Shown one piece after another: positions 44,466 through 53,669 of a stretch of 64,000 nucleotides of DNA (position 1 is the first letter of the stretch; every line of letters begins with the position of its first letter). The stretch is from Mesorhizobium ciceri biovar biserrulae WSM1271. GTDB taxonomy: Bacteria; Pseudomonadota; Alphaproteobacteria; Rhizobiales; Rhizobiaceae. The notes beneath the pieces are model-generated. The model was given only the letters and a program-made list of their open reading frames with translations. It was not told where the DNA came from and did no database searches. The DNA is taken from positions 868,001 to 932,000 of the forward strand of contig NC_014923.1 of assembly GCF_000185905.1 (NCBI RefSeq), in the 5' to 3' direction. Both the position numbers and the translations under genes were made by a program.

Positions 44466-46484
44466 CTATCGCCGTCGCAACAATCGCTCCAGCTCTTCAG
44501 CATCCGTCACCGCCGGCAAACAAACCTGCCCCGTGCACAACCATGCACCTGCCTTGTCGGTCGGCGGCAGGATTCCACCGGGTAGCAAGGGTCGATTCGC
44601 TGCCGTACCGAACGGCACGACGATGTCGATGCGGCGCGGGTCCGGGTTTCGATTCGCAACCGGAACGAGCTTTGGATCTGTGAACTCATCCACCAACACC
44701 AGCTTGAGCGGCTCGATCGCCAGCGCGCAGGCATTGACGATGCCGGCCTGGCCATAAGCCTGCTGCGCCGCGCGGCCGGCGGCATGCTCGGCGACGTGCC
44801 AGGCTCTCTCCTGCAGCTCGAGATCGCCGGTGACGGAGGCCAGCCGGACCAGCGCCTCGATGATCTGGCCGGTAGCGGAGGGAATAGCTTCGTCGACATC
44901 GCCGCGGATGCGGATCGGCACGTCGGTGCTGTCGGAAGCAGTCAGGTAGTAACCTGTCTTCTCGGCGTCGGCGTGCCAATGCTCGAGCTGCCCGACAAAG
45001 TGGCCGGCCTGGTCGACATAGCTCCAATCCCCGGTGGCCTCGAACAGCGAGATCGCGGCGTTGGTCATGGCGGCATAGTCGCTGGACAAAGCCGGGAACA
45101 GTTTTCTGGCGCCGAGCATCTAATGCGGCAGACGGCCGTCGCGGCTGCCAGAGCTGATATAGGCAAAGGCCTTTGCCGCCGCATCGATCCAGTCAGGCCG
45201 CGCCAGCGCCCGGCCGGCCTCGGCAAGCGCTGCGATCATCTGGCCGTTCCAGTCGATGAGGGTCTTTGCGTCAAGGCCGGGCCTGACCCGCTCTTCCCGG
45301 ACAGCAAGGAGTTTCGCCTTGAGCGCGCTGATCTCTTCGCGGTGGATCACATATTGCGATTGCTGAGACAGCGTTTGGTGGACGACCGGCTTGCCTTCCC
45401 AGCCATGCGGGCTGGAGAGCGTGAAGTGCTTGAAAAACAATGCGGTATCGTCGCCAAGGGCGGCTTCGATCTCGTCGCGGTTCCAAGTGTAGAACAGACC
45501 TTCCTCGCCGTCGCTGTCGGCATCGAGACTGGCGGCAAAGGCACCGCCGTCGACGCGCATTTCGCGCAGCAGCCAGCCGATCGTCTCTTCGATTCGCACC
45601 CGGAACAATTCATTGCCGCTTGCGGCATAGGCCCAGTTGCAGAAGCGGAGGAGCTGGGCATTGTCGTAGAGCATCTTTTCGAAATGCGGCACCAGCCATT
45701 CGGCGTCGGTGGAGTAACGGCTGAGCCCGCCGCCGATGTGGTCGTAGATGCCGCCGCGCAGCATCTGTTCGAGGCTGTTGAGGACGTCGTCGCGATGGGC
45801 GGCATTGCCGTCGCGAAGCCAGGACAGCCACAGCGTTTGCATGAACGGCGCGTTGGGAAATTTAGGCGCGCCGCGCAATCCGCCGAGATCACGGTCGATC
45901 ATGCCGTCGATGCCCTTGGCCAATTCCGCCAGCGTGGCGCGGTCGAGCACGGTTCTGGCATGCGAACCGGCGAGCCGTGCCTCGACATGCGTCGTCAGGC
46001 CGTCGGCGCTCTGGTTGAGGCTCGCCCGCTTCTCCCGCCACGCCTTGTCCACCGCCTCCATCACCTGGACAAAACCGGGGCGGCCGTAGCGCGGCTCGCG
46101 CGGGAAATAGGTGCCGCCCCAGAACGGCTTGCCGTCCGGGGTCAGGAACATGGTCAGCGGCCAGCCGCCCTGCTCGCCCATCGAGGACAGCGCCGCCATA
46201 TAGATCTGGTCGATGTCCGGGCGCTCCTCGCGGTCGACCTTGATATTGACGAACAGACGGTTCATGACGGCGGCAACGCCATCGTTTTCGAAGCTTTCAT
46301 GCGCCATGACATGGCACCAATGGCAGGCGGCATAGCCGACCGAGAGCAGGATCGGCCTATCCAGCGCTTTCGCCTCTTCGAGCGAAGCCGGCGACCAGGC
46401 CCGCCAGTGGACGGGATTGCCGCTGTGCTGCTGCAGATAGGGGCTGGCTTCTTCGGCAAGCAGGTTTTGCGCGGGCAGCGTCAC
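44466..46484 (-). pseudogene. Thioredoxin domain / YyaL (SSP411)-type protein interrupted by in-frame TAG
   Basis: The frame from the ATG at 46484 gives 454 codons, a TAG at 45120-45122, then 217 more codons in the same frame to 44466; together they make the normal YyaL length (about 670). The DUF255/thioredoxin domain (residues 1-170) has GYAACHWCHVMAHESFEND with Cys54 and Cys57, and YLQQHSGNPVHW. The (alpha/alpha)6 glycosidase-like domain continues across the stop (AFAYISSGSRDGRLPH, stop, MLGARKLFPALSSDYAAMTNAAISLFEATGDW). An ATG directly after the stop could restart translation but has no ribosome-binding site. A nonsense change of a Ser (TCG) or Trp (TGG) codon, or a sequence error, is likely. 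Confidence 0.8.
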
Positions 46485-46548
46485 TGGGCAAACTCGGGTG
46501 CGATTGGCTGATAGGCGTGAAGCTAGGGCGGTTCAGTAGAGCGGGCAA

Positions 46549-47880
46549 ATGATTTCAGGCGATTCCATTGTAGCGCTGTCGAGCGGCCGGCTGCCTGCCG
46601 GCGTCGCCGTCATCCGAATTTCCGGCCCGCAGACTCGATTCGTGGTCGAAACGATTGCTGGAACTATGGTTAAGGACCGCGCGGCGGCTCTGCGCCGATT
46701 CAGGGCGTCTGACGGGACATTGCTCGATACCGGCCTGGTTGTGTTCTTTCCCGGTCCGGCCAGTTTCACCGGCGAGGATGTCGCGGAATTCCACGTTCAT
46801 GGCGGCCGTGCCGTTGTGGCAAAAATGCTGGAGACGATGACCGGTTTTGACGGCGTCAGGCACGCGGAACCGGGCGAATTCACGCGTCGCGCTTTTCTGA
46901 ACGGCAAGGTAGACCTGGTCGAAACCGAGGCGCTGGCGGATCTCGTCAATGCCGAGACGGAGGCGCAGCGGCGCTTCGCGGTGCAGAATGCCGACGGCGT
47001 ACAGAGCGAACTCTATCTCGGCTGGCGCCGCAGGCTGATCCATGCCCGCGCCATGATCGAGGCCGAGATCGATTTCGCCGACGAGGAAGACGTCCCTGGT
47101 TCCGTTTCGGATGCGGTCTGGTCTGATGTCAGAACGATGATCGACGAGATCGACCGGCACATCGCCGGATTTCGCGCCGCCGAGATCATTCGCGACGGCT
47201 TTGAGGTCGTCATCCTCGGTGCCCCCAACGCCGGTAAGTCGAGTCTGTTCAACGCCCTGGCGCGGCGCGATGCCGCTATAGTAACGGATGAACCAGGCAC
47301 GACCCGCGACCTGCTTGAAGTGACACTTGATCTTCAGGGGCTGCGTGTCCGGCTTACGGATACGGCCGGGTTGCGCGATGCGCCGGGGAAGGTCGAGGCG
47401 ATCGGCATCGAGAAGGCGAGGGCCAAGGCGCATGGCGCCGATCTCTTGCTGTTGCTTCACGACATGGCGAAACCAAGGGATGTCGGTGAGCTGCCGACCG
47501 TGGCGCCCACCCTGCTTGTCGGCACCAAGCTTGATCTGATCGACGGCCGTGCAGTGCCCGACGCGACCGCCGACTATGATCTTGTCATCTCGGTGGAGGA
47601 GGGGACCGGCGTGGAGGAATTGCTGGCGGAGATTGGCCGGCGCGCGTCGGAGTCAGCCGGCAGCGTCGGCGATGTCCTGCCGTCGCGCCTTCGCCACGTC
47701 GAATTGCTTGGCGAGACCAACCGCCATCTGCATCGCGCCACTGACGGCCGGATGAACGAGCAGGAGTTGCGCGCGGAGGAGTTGCGGCTCGCCGCCGATC
47801 GCCTCGGCCGAATCGTCGGCGCCATCGACGTCGAGGACATGCTGGACGTGATCTTCTCGCAGTTCTGCATCGGGAAATGA
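46549..47880 (+). CDS. mnmE: tRNA uridine-5-carboxymethylaminomethyl modification GTPase MnmE
   Basis: A 443-residue MnmE (TrmE). The N-terminal folate-binding domain (DSIVALSSGRLPAGVAVIRISGP; GPASFTGEDVAEFHVHGG), a helical domain, and the G domain (LGAPNAGKSSLFNALARRDAAIVTDEPGTTRD; LTDTAGLRD) are present, and the protein ends in the conserved CIGK. With MnmG it modifies wobble uridines of tRNA. A parS-like site begins at its own stop codon (47878). It is divergent from the YyaL-like gene. Confidence 0.96.
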   Translation: MISGDSIVALSSGRLPAGVAVIRISGPQTRFVVETIAGTMVKDRAAALRRFRASDGTLLDTGLVVFFPGPASFTGEDVAEFHVHGGRAVVAKMLETMTGFDGVRHAEPGEFTRRAFLNGKVDLVETEALADLVNAETEAQRRFAVQNADGVQSELYLGWRRRLIHARAMIEAEIDFADEEDVPGSVSDAVWSDVRTMIDEIDRHIAGFRAAEIIRDGFEVVILGAPNAGKSSLFNALARRDAAIVTDEPGTTRDLLEVTLDLQGLRVRLTDTAGLRDAPGKVEAIGIEKARAKAHGADLLLLLHDMAKPRDVGELPTVAPTLLVGTKLDLIDGRAVPDATADYDLVISVEEGTGVEELLAEIGRRASESAGSVGDVLPSRLRHVELLGETNRHLHRATDGRMNEQELRAEELRLAADRLGRIVGAIDVEDMLDVIFSQFCIGK

Positions 47881-48101
47881 CTCACGTGAAACAGGGTCGC
47901 TGCGGCGTGAGCTCCCTTTAGATCGTATGTTGCTTTGCTGCATGGCTTCGTGATTTTCGACGAACCCCGAAGGCGGGTAGGCTTCATCTGGGCCACCACC
48001 GCGCTGCGCCGCCTGCATGACTCACGTGAAACGTGTCAGGCGGCCCGATGACTCACGTGAAACACTGGGCTGACTAGCGGCGCGGCTGTTTCACGTGAAA
48101 C
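47878..48101. other. Cluster of four parS-like centromere sites
   Basis: Sites at 47878-47893 (TGACTCACGTGAAACA), 48017-48032 (TGACTCACGTGAAACG), 48048-48063 (TGACTCACGTGAAACA) and 48086-48101 (TGTTTCACGTGAAACT) match the ParB target TGTTTCACGTGAAACA at the CACGTGAAAC core. The last has a single mismatch; the others share an altered left half-site. They fall in the 299-bp mnmE-mnmG gap, next to parA and parB. A fifth site lies at 50101-50116. The gap also contains the mnmG leader. Confidence 0.85.
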
Positions 48102-48179
48102 TTGTCGCGGAGTTTTCTTGACAGCGTCGCTCCGCAGGGACATGTGTCCCTCATTCTTCTGAGTCCAGGACGTTTGGAA

Positions 48180-50060
48180 ATGACCAATCGCTATGATGTG
48201 GTTGTGGTGGGCGGCGGCCACGCGGGTTGCGAGGCGGCCAGCGCTGCCGCGCGCGCCGGCGCCAGGACGGCGCTGGTGACGCTGCGTTTCGACACGATCG
48301 GCGTCATGTCGTGCAACCCCGCGATCGGCGGGCTCGGCAAGGGCCACCTGGTGCGCGAGATCGATGCCATGGACGGCCTCATGGGCCGCGTGGCGGATGC
48401 GGCCGGCATACAGTTCCGCCTGCTCAACCGCCGCAAAGGCCCTGCGGTGCGCGGCCCGCGTACGCAGGCCGACAGAAAGCTCTATCGCCTTGCCATGCAG
48501 GAAGCGATTCGGCAGCAGAACGATCTCGACGTGGTCGAAGGCGAGGTTCTGGACTTCGAGATCGCCGACGGGCAGATCACGGCGGTTCTCCTAGCCGACG
48601 GCCGGCGCCTGGTCTGTGGCGCGGTCGTCCTGACGACCGGAACTTTTCTGCGCGGGCTTATCCATATCGGCGAGAAGAAGATCGTCGCCGGCCGCATGAA
48701 CGAGCAGGCGAGCCTCGGCCTGTCGGCAACGATGGACCGCGCCGGCTTCAAGCTTGGACGGCTGAAGACCGGGACGCCGCCGCGGCTCGATGGCCGGACC
48801 ATCGACTGGGCGTCGCTGGAAAGCCAGGCGGCGGATGCGGATCCGGTGCCGTTCTCGCTGATGACCGACTGTATCACCACGCCGCAGATCAATTGCGGCA
48901 TTACGCGGACGACGACCGCGACGCATGAGTTGATACGCGCCAATCTCGGTCGCTCGGCCATGTATTCCGGATCGATCGAAGGCGTTGGGCCGCGCTATTG
49001 CCCGTCGATCGAGGACAAGATCGTCAAGTTCGGGGACAGGGACGGGCACCAGATTTTTCTGGAGCCGGAAGGCCTGGACGACGACACCGTCTATCCCAAT
49101 GGCATTTCGACCTCGCTGCCCGAGGATGTGCAGCTCGACATCTTGAAAACCATTACGGGGCTGGAGCGGGCCGTCATGCTGCAGCCCGGCTATGCCATCG
49201 AATATGATCATGTGGATCCGCGCGAGCTGCATCAGACGCTGGAGACGAAGCGCATCAGCGGCCTGTTCCTCGCCGGGCAGATCAACGGCACGACCGGCTA
49301 TGAGGAAGCGGCCGGGCAAGGCTTGCTTGCCGGCCTCAATGCGGCGCGGCGGGCGGCGGGCAGCGAGCAGATCGTGCTCAGCCGCACCGAGGCCTATATC
49401 GGCGTCATGGTCGATGATTTGACCAGCCGGGGCATTGCGGAGCCCTACCGGATGTTCACGTCGCGGGCCGAGTTCCGGCTGTCGCTACGCGCCGACAATG
49501 CCGATGAGCGGCTGACGCCCGTGGCTGCGAAGCTTGGCATCGCCTCGGCGCAGCGAATGCGACGCTACGGGGATGTCATGCAGAATCTTGATGAGGCTCG
49601 GGAGCTGGCGAAATCGCTCACAATGACGCCCAACGAGGCGGCGCGTCATGGGCTGGAAATCAACCGGGACGGCGTGCGCCGGTCTGGTTACGAATTACTA
49701 TCCTATCCCGACGTCGACGTGGCCTGGCTGGGACGTATCGATTCGCGATTCGCGGCGATCGACGGCAAGACGGCGGAGCGCCTCGAAACAGAGGCGAAAT
49801 ATTCAGTCTATCTCGATCGCCAGAAGACGGATGTGGCGCAGATCCGGCATGAAGAGAGCCGGCTGATCCCCGAGACGGTCGATTTCGCTGGCGTGCCGGG
49901 TCTGTCGAACGAGTTGAAGCAGAAGATGCAGGCGCGGCGGCCGCGCTCCATCGCCGATGCCCAGCGTATGGAAGGCATGACGCCGGCGGCGCTGGCGATC
50001 ATTGTCGCGCATGTCCGTCACGCGGAGAGCGCCCAGCGCCTACAAAAGGATGTTGCGTGA
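48180..50060 (+). CDS. mnmG: tRNA uridine-5-carboxymethylaminomethyl modification enzyme MnmG (GidA)
   Basis: A 626-residue FAD protein. The FAD site [21 protein letters not shown] is at residues 4-24; [41 protein letters not shown] [10 protein letters not shown], and [25 protein letters not shown] are MnmG signatures; the C-terminal helical domain binds MnmE. The ATG at 48180 follows AGGACG; an upstream in-frame start at 48102 is atypical. It overlaps rsmG by 4 bp. The order mnmE-mnmG-rsmG-parA-parB is the conserved origin-proximal block. Confidence 0.97.
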   Translation: MTNRYDVVVVGGGHAGCEAASAAARAGARTALVTLRFDTIGVMSCNPAIGGLGKGHLVREIDAMDGLMGRVADAAGIQFRLLNRRKGPAVRGPRTQADRKLYRLAMQEAIRQQNDLDVVEGEVLDFEIADGQITAVLLADGRRLVCGAVVLTTGTFLRGLIHIGEKKIVAGRMNEQASLGLSATMDRAGFKLGRLKTGTPPRLDGRTIDWASLESQAADADPVPFSLMTDCITTPQINCGITRTTTATHELIRANLGRSAMYSGSIEGVGPRYCPSIEDKIVKFGDRDGHQIFLEPEGLDDDTVYPNGISTSLPEDVQLDILKTITGLERAVMLQPGYAIEYDHVDPRELHQTLETKRISGLFLAGQINGTTGYEEAAGQGLLAGLNAARRAAGSEQIVLSRTEAYIGVMVDDLTSRGIAEPYRMFTSRAEFRLSLRADNADERLTPVAAKLGIASAQRMRRYGDVMQNLDEARELAKSLTMTPNEAARHGLEINRDGVRRSGYELLSYPDVDVAWLGRIDSRFAAIDGKTAERLETEAKYSVYLDRQKTDVAQIRHEESRLIPETVDFAGVPGLSNELKQKMQARRPRSIADAQRMEGMTPAALAIIVAHVRHAESAQRLQKDVA

Positions 50061-50689
50061 GTTCTATGACCCTAGCGAGCCTGCAGGACACGGCAGGCCC
50101 GGTTTCACGTGAAACATTCGATCGGCTGGTGGCGTTCGAGCAGATGTTCCAGAAGTGGAATCGCAGCATCAATCTGGTGGCGCAATCGACCTCGGGCGAC
50201 GTCTGGCAGCGTCATATATTGGACAGCGCGCAGCTCGCGCGCATAGAGCCGGCCGCCACACGCTGGGTGGATATCGGCTCAGGCGGCGGATTTCCGGGCC
50301 TTGTCATGGCTTTCCTGCTGGCCGAGCGCGACGGCGCCAGCATCGATCTGGTTGAAAGCAATCGCAAAAAAGCATCCTTCCTGCAGACCGTCATTGGGCA
50401 GTTCAGCCTGCCGGCGCGGGTGGTGGCGCGCCGCATCGACGACAGTCATGCGCTTGTTTCGACGCCGCAGATCGTCACGGCGCGGGCGCTGGCTCCGCTT
50501 TCGACGTTGCTGGACCTGTCGGCGCCCTGGCTGATTTCAGGCGCGCGCGGCCTGTTCCACAAAGGCCGGGATTACCGCACCGAAGTGCAAGAAAGCGTTC
50601 ACCGATGGTCCTTCGATCTGGTAGAACATCCCAGTGTGACCGACGCTGGCGGCGTCATCCTGGAATTGTCCAACCTGCGACCTGTCTGA
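50057..50689 (+). CDS. rsmG: 16S rRNA (guanine-N7) methyltransferase RsmG (GidB)
   Basis: A 210-residue SAM-dependent methyltransferase: [59 protein letters not shown] (SAM-binding loop) and [13 protein letters not shown] [11 protein letters not shown]. It methylates G527 (E. coli numbering) of 16S rRNA. The GTG at 50057 overlaps the mnmG stop; an ATG at 50066 is the alternative start. A parS-like site (50101-50116) is embedded in codons about 15-20. Confidence 0.96.
   Translation: MSSMTLASLQDTAGPVSRETFDRLVAFEQMFQKWNRSINLVAQSTSGDVWQRHILDSAQLARIEPAATRWVDIGSGGGFPGLVMAFLLAERDGASIDLVESNRKKASFLQTVIGQFSLPARVVARRIDDSHALVSTPQIVTARALAPLSTLLDLSAPWLISGARGLFHKGRDYRTEVQESVHRWSFDLVEHPSVTDAGGVILELSNLRPV
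50101..50116. other. parS-like site inside rsmG
   Basis: GGTTTCACGTGAAACA differs from the ParB consensus TGTTTCACGTGAAACA only at its first base. It encodes part of the RsmG N-terminus (VSRETF), a segment also seen in other gid/par-linked loci, and lies about 600 bp upstream of parA. Confidence 0.8.
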
Positions 50690-50708
50690 TCCGTCACTGA
50701 CAGGCGAT

Positions 50709-51542
50709 TTGGCGCCCAAAATGAATTTCTGGCATAAACCTATGATGAAGAATGGCCCCCGAATCATCACCGTAGCCAACCAGAAAGGCGGCGTCGGCAA
50801 GACAACCACCGCCATCAATCTGGCGACCGCGCTGGCCGCGATCGGCGAAAAGGTGCTGATCGTCGATCTCGATCCGCAGGGAAATGCCAGCACCGGCCTC
50901 GGCATCGACCGCAAGGATCGGACGGTCTCGTCCTATGACGTGCTGACCGGCGAGCTGGAGCTGGAGGCCGCGGCCATCCCGACGGCGGTGCCCGGCCTGT
51001 CTATCGTGCCGTCGACGCTCGACCTGCTCGGCATCGAAATGGAGATCGCCTCCGCGCCCGACCGCGTGCTGAAGCTGCGCAATGCGTTGCGCGCCGCGAC
51101 CGAGCGCGGCGCACCTTTCGGCTATGTGCTGATCGACTGCCCGCCCTCGCTCAACCTTTTGACTTTGAATTCAATGGCTGCGGCTGATTCTGTTCTTGTG
51201 CCGCTGCAATGCGAGTTCTTCGCGCTCGAAGGTCTCAGCCAATTGCTGGAGACGGTCGAGCAGGTGCGCCGCTCGATCAATCCGGATCTCACCATCCAAG
51301 GCATCGTGCTGACCATGTATGACGGCCGCAACAATCTCGCCAACCAGGTGGTGCAGGATGTGCGGGCGCATATGGGCGACAAGGTCTACGAGACCGTCAT
51401 CCCGCGCAATGTGCGGGTGTCCGAGGCGCCGTCCTACGGCAAGCCGGCGATCCTTTACGATCTGAAATGCTCGGGCAGCCAGGCCTATCTGCAACTGGCG
51501 TCGGAAGTGATCCGCCGCGAGCGCAAGTTACGCGCCGCTTGA
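50709..51542 (+). CDS. parA: Chromosome-partitioning ATPase ParA
   Basis: A 277-residue ParA. PRIITVANQKGGVGKTTTAINLATAL holds the deviant Walker A motif, VDLDPQGNAS the A' motif, VLIDCPPSLNLLTLNSMAAADSVLVPLQ the Walker B region and SEAPSYGKP the C-terminal motif. With ParB and the parS sites nearby it segregates the chromosome origin. An in-frame ATG at 50745 (MKNGPRI), 36 bases downstream, gives a start closer to the family N-terminus. It is 62 bp upstream of parB. Confidence 0.96.
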   Translation: MAPKMNFWHKPMMKNGPRIITVANQKGGVGKTTTAINLATALAAIGEKVLIVDLDPQGNASTGLGIDRKDRTVSSYDVLTGELELEAAAIPTAVPGLSIVPSTLDLLGIEMEIASAPDRVLKLRNALRAATERGAPFGYVLIDCPPSLNLLTLNSMAAADSVLVPLQCEFFALEGLSQLLETVEQVRRSINPDLTIQGIVLTMYDGRNNLANQVVQDVRAHMGDKVYETVIPRNVRVSEAPSYGKPAILYDLKCSGSQAYLQLASEVIRRERKLRAA

Positions 51543-51604
51543 TTAGACTCCCTGCAAATTAAGAGCCGATTCGATACCGAAACGATCCGGAACCTGGAAT
51601 AAAG

Positions 51605-52495
51605 ATGAGCGAAGACCTTTCGAGAAAGAGACTGGGGCGTGGGCTGGCGGCGCTGATCGGCGAGATCGATCGCCCAGCTGCGCCTGAAAAACCAGGCATG
51701 AGCGCCGACGGCAAGGTGCCGATCGAGTTCCTGACCCCCAATCCGAAGAATCCGCGGCGGCATTTCGGCGACGCCGAGCTGACCGACCTTGCCCAGTCGA
51801 TCCGCGAACACGGCGTCGTCCAGCCGGTGGTGGCGCGCCCTTCGCCGGCACAGGCCGGCCGTTACGAGATCATCGCCGGCGAGCGGCGCTGGCGGGCGGC
51901 ACAGCGCGCCGGGCTGTCCGAGATCCCGGTCATCATCCGCGAGGTCAACGACCGCACCGCGCTCGAGCTGGCGATCATCGAAAACGTCCAGCGCACCGAC
52001 CTCAATGCGGTCGAGGAAGCACTTGGCTACCAGCAGCTGATCGATGAGCACGGCTACACCCAGGCCGATCTCGGCCAGGTGATCGGCAAGAGCCGCAGCC
52101 ATGTCGCCAACACGCTCAGGCTCCTGAAGCTGCCGGACGTGATCCGCGACATGCTGGTCGACGGCGCGCTGTCGGCGGGCCATGCCCGCACGCTGGTGAC
52201 GGCGGAAGATCCGGCCGGCCTTGCCAAGCGTATCGTCGAAGAGGGCCTTTCGGTACGCCAGGCCGAAGCGCTGGCCCAGATACCGGCCGGCACCAGCAGC
52301 ACCAAGGAAGCCAAGCCGGCGCCAAGTCCGGAGCAAAAGGACGCCGATACGCTGGCGCTGGAAAAGCTGTTGACCGATACGATCGGCATGATTGTGTCAG
52401 TGGATCACAAGGGCAAGGGCGGCACTTTGCGGGTTTCATACCGGTCGCTGGAGCAGCTTGATGAGCTGTGCAGAAGGCTGAAGCAGGAACGTTAG
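51605..52495 (+). CDS. parB: Chromosome-partitioning protein ParB
   Basis: A 296-residue ParB. The start SRKRLGRGLAALIGEID is the ParA-interaction region; IEFLTPNPKNPRRHFGDAELTDLAQSIREHGVVQPVVARP and YEIIAGERRWRAAQRAG form the CTP-binding ParB/Srx domain (GERRWRAAQ box); the helix-turn-helix is YTQADLGQVIGKSRSHVANTLRLLKLP; the C-terminal dimerisation segment ends EQLDELCRRLKQER. It binds the parS sites listed above. Confidence 0.96.
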   Translation: MSEDLSRKRLGRGLAALIGEIDRPAAPEKPGMSADGKVPIEFLTPNPKNPRRHFGDAELTDLAQSIREHGVVQPVVARPSPAQAGRYEIIAGERRWRAAQRAGLSEIPVIIREVNDRTALELAIIENVQRTDLNAVEEALGYQQLIDEHGYTQADLGQVIGKSRSHVANTLRLLKLPDVIRDMLVDGALSAGHARTLVTAEDPAGLAKRIVEEGLSVRQAEALAQIPAGTSSTKEAKPAPSPEQKDADTLALEKLLTDTIGMIVSVDHKGKGGTLRVSYRSLEQLDELCRRLKQER

Positions 52496-52537
52496 TTAGC
52501 CGGCGAAGTATATTGAGACCGGAGATTGCGCATGTGG

Positions 52538-52575
52538 AAAGGGCTGGCCGTTTGGCCGGCCTTTTCCTTTTGGGG
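52538..52575 (+). terminator. Intrinsic terminator after parB
   Basis: AAAGGGCTGGCCG-TTT-GGCC and GGCCTTTTCCTTTTGG: a GC-rich stem (GGCTGGCC-like with GGCCGGCC) followed by a T-rich tail, about 45 bp after the parB stop on the plus strand. Confidence 0.75.
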
Positions 52576-52605
52576 CGCTGGTGATTGGCGAAATCGGTGA
52601 CGCCG

Positions 52606-52765
52606 CGAATCTCCCTCCTTGAGGGGAGATGGCCGGCAGGCCAGAGGGGGTCGCCCCACATCAAGCGCCGGGCCCCTGCGGGAACGAAGAAGAGGTCAGC
52701 GCCCCACGCGCGGCGGCCCCCTCTGTCGCCTTCGGCGACATCTCCCCCCCTCGAGGGGGAGATCA
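52606..52765. repeat. Facing family-C repeats after parB
   Basis: Copies at 52606-52655 and 52710-52765 (CTCCTTGAGGGGAGATGG..., then CATCTCCCCCCCTCGAGGGG) occupy much of the 514-bp stretch 52496-53009. The rest of that stretch holds the parB terminator, a degenerate copy of the holA 3' tip (52766-52830) and a candidate promoter (52839-52866). Confidence 0.8.
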
Positions 52766-52830
52766 GGCTCGCTCCCCAGCCTCGCGCTCTCAACCGCGAT
52801 CCCAAGCAGCGCCTGCCGCCAGCCCTGCCG
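52766..52830 (-). pseudogene. Degenerate duplicate of the holA 3' tip
   Basis: Read on the minus strand this segment encodes RQALLGIAVESARLGSE; the intact HolA ends RQALLGIAVESSRLAQR. At DNA level, AGGCGCTGCTTGG, ATCGCGGTTGAGAGC and neighbours match the real holA end (54504-54580) at about 27 of 30 positions in the best stretch, with a 2-bp deletion just upstream. It is in the same orientation as holA and lies on the parB side of the DUF1326-DUF2182 pair, so the pair sits between two direct copies of the holA end. Interpretation: a scar of an insertion. Confidence 0.65.
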
Positions 52831-52838
52831 CTCGCGGC

Positions 52839-52866
52839 TTGACAGTGCCAGGCAACGGCGTAACCT
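52839..52866 (+). promoter_or_regulatory. Candidate promoter of the DUF1326-DUF2182 pair
   Basis: TTGACA at 52839-52844, a 16-bp spacer, then TAACCT at 52861-52866. It begins immediately beyond the duplicated holA tip, so the cassette appears to carry its own promoter. The leader to the ATG at 53010 would be about 135 nt. Confidence 0.45.
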
Positions 52867-53009
52867 ATATTAGATATGGCTTAAATTATCTGCCCTAGCG
52901 TGCCGGTCAGTCGAGGCGGGGGCTATTTGCCGTTCCTACAACAGTCGTGAAATGGCACCGCCCCGCCAATGCGATATGCCGACGCGCCTGACGCAAGTGG
53001 GAGGTGCAA

Positions 53010-53636
53010 ATGGCAGTCCGTTGGCAATTGTCCGGAAGTTACTTCGAAAATTGTAGCTGCGATGTCGTATGTCCTTGTCTGCTGTCCACCCGCGCGCAGC
53101 TGACATCGAAGCCGACGAAAGGTGTTTGCGACGTCGGTCTGGTCTTTCATATCAATACGGGCAACTACGGCGACGTTCGATTGGATGGGCTCAGTGTCGC
53201 GATGGTCGCTCACACGCCGGGTCCTATGGCAAACGGCAATTGGACGGCCGCCGCCTATATCGACGAACGGGCCGATGACAGGCAAACAGAGGCGCTAGGT
53301 GCCATCTTCACCGGCGCTGCGGGCGGCCCTATGGCGGTGCTGGCACCGATGATTGGCACGAATCTTGGCGCCAAGAAGGTGCCGATAAGCTACCGGATAG
53401 ACGGCAAGAAGCGGTCGGCGGAGATTGCGGGCGTCATGCAGATGGCGGTCGAGCCGCTGCCGACAATGCGCGAGGACGGGCAGATGTGGGCGGCTACCGG
53501 CCATCCTGTCAATCCCGATTGGCTCGCCCTGGCGATGGGGGCGGAAGGCAGTACATTCAGCGATCATGGCATGAGCTGGGACAATTCCCGCCGAAACGGA
53601 CATTACGCCCCGATCAATTGGTCTGGGCAGCAGTAG
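53010..53636 (+). CDS. DUF1326 family protein
   Basis: A 208-residue protein. The family signature is the cysteine-rich N-terminus SYFENCSCDVVCPCLLS (Cys15, 17, 21 and 23) in an otherwise beta-rich soluble protein, with HTPGPMANGNWTAAAYIDE and YRIDGKKRSAEIAGVMQMAVEP further on. The four cysteines look like a metal or disulfide site; no signal peptide is present. GGGAGG lies six bases before the ATG, which decides against an earlier GTG at 53004. It pairs with the DUF2182 gene 33 bp downstream, a combination known from other proteobacteria. The function is not established. Confidence 0.88.
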   Translation: MAVRWQLSGSYFENCSCDVVCPCLLSTRAQLTSKPTKGVCDVGLVFHINTGNYGDVRLDGLSVAMVAHTPGPMANGNWTAAAYIDERADDRQTEALGAIFTGAAGGPMAVLAPMIGTNLGAKKVPISYRIDGKKRSAEIAGVMQMAVEPLPTMREDGQMWAATGHPVNPDWLALAMGAEGSTFSDHGMSWDNSRRNGHYAPINWSGQQ

Positions 53637-53669
53637 CCGTTGGCAGCGTAGCACGGAACGACCTCGTCC

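Noticed and set aside
44784..46511. 575-codon plus-strand ORF opposite the YyaL-like gene
   Set aside because: Tempting because the opposite gene contains a stop, but the product has no recognisable domain and the minus frame carries the conserved CHWC thioredoxin motif.
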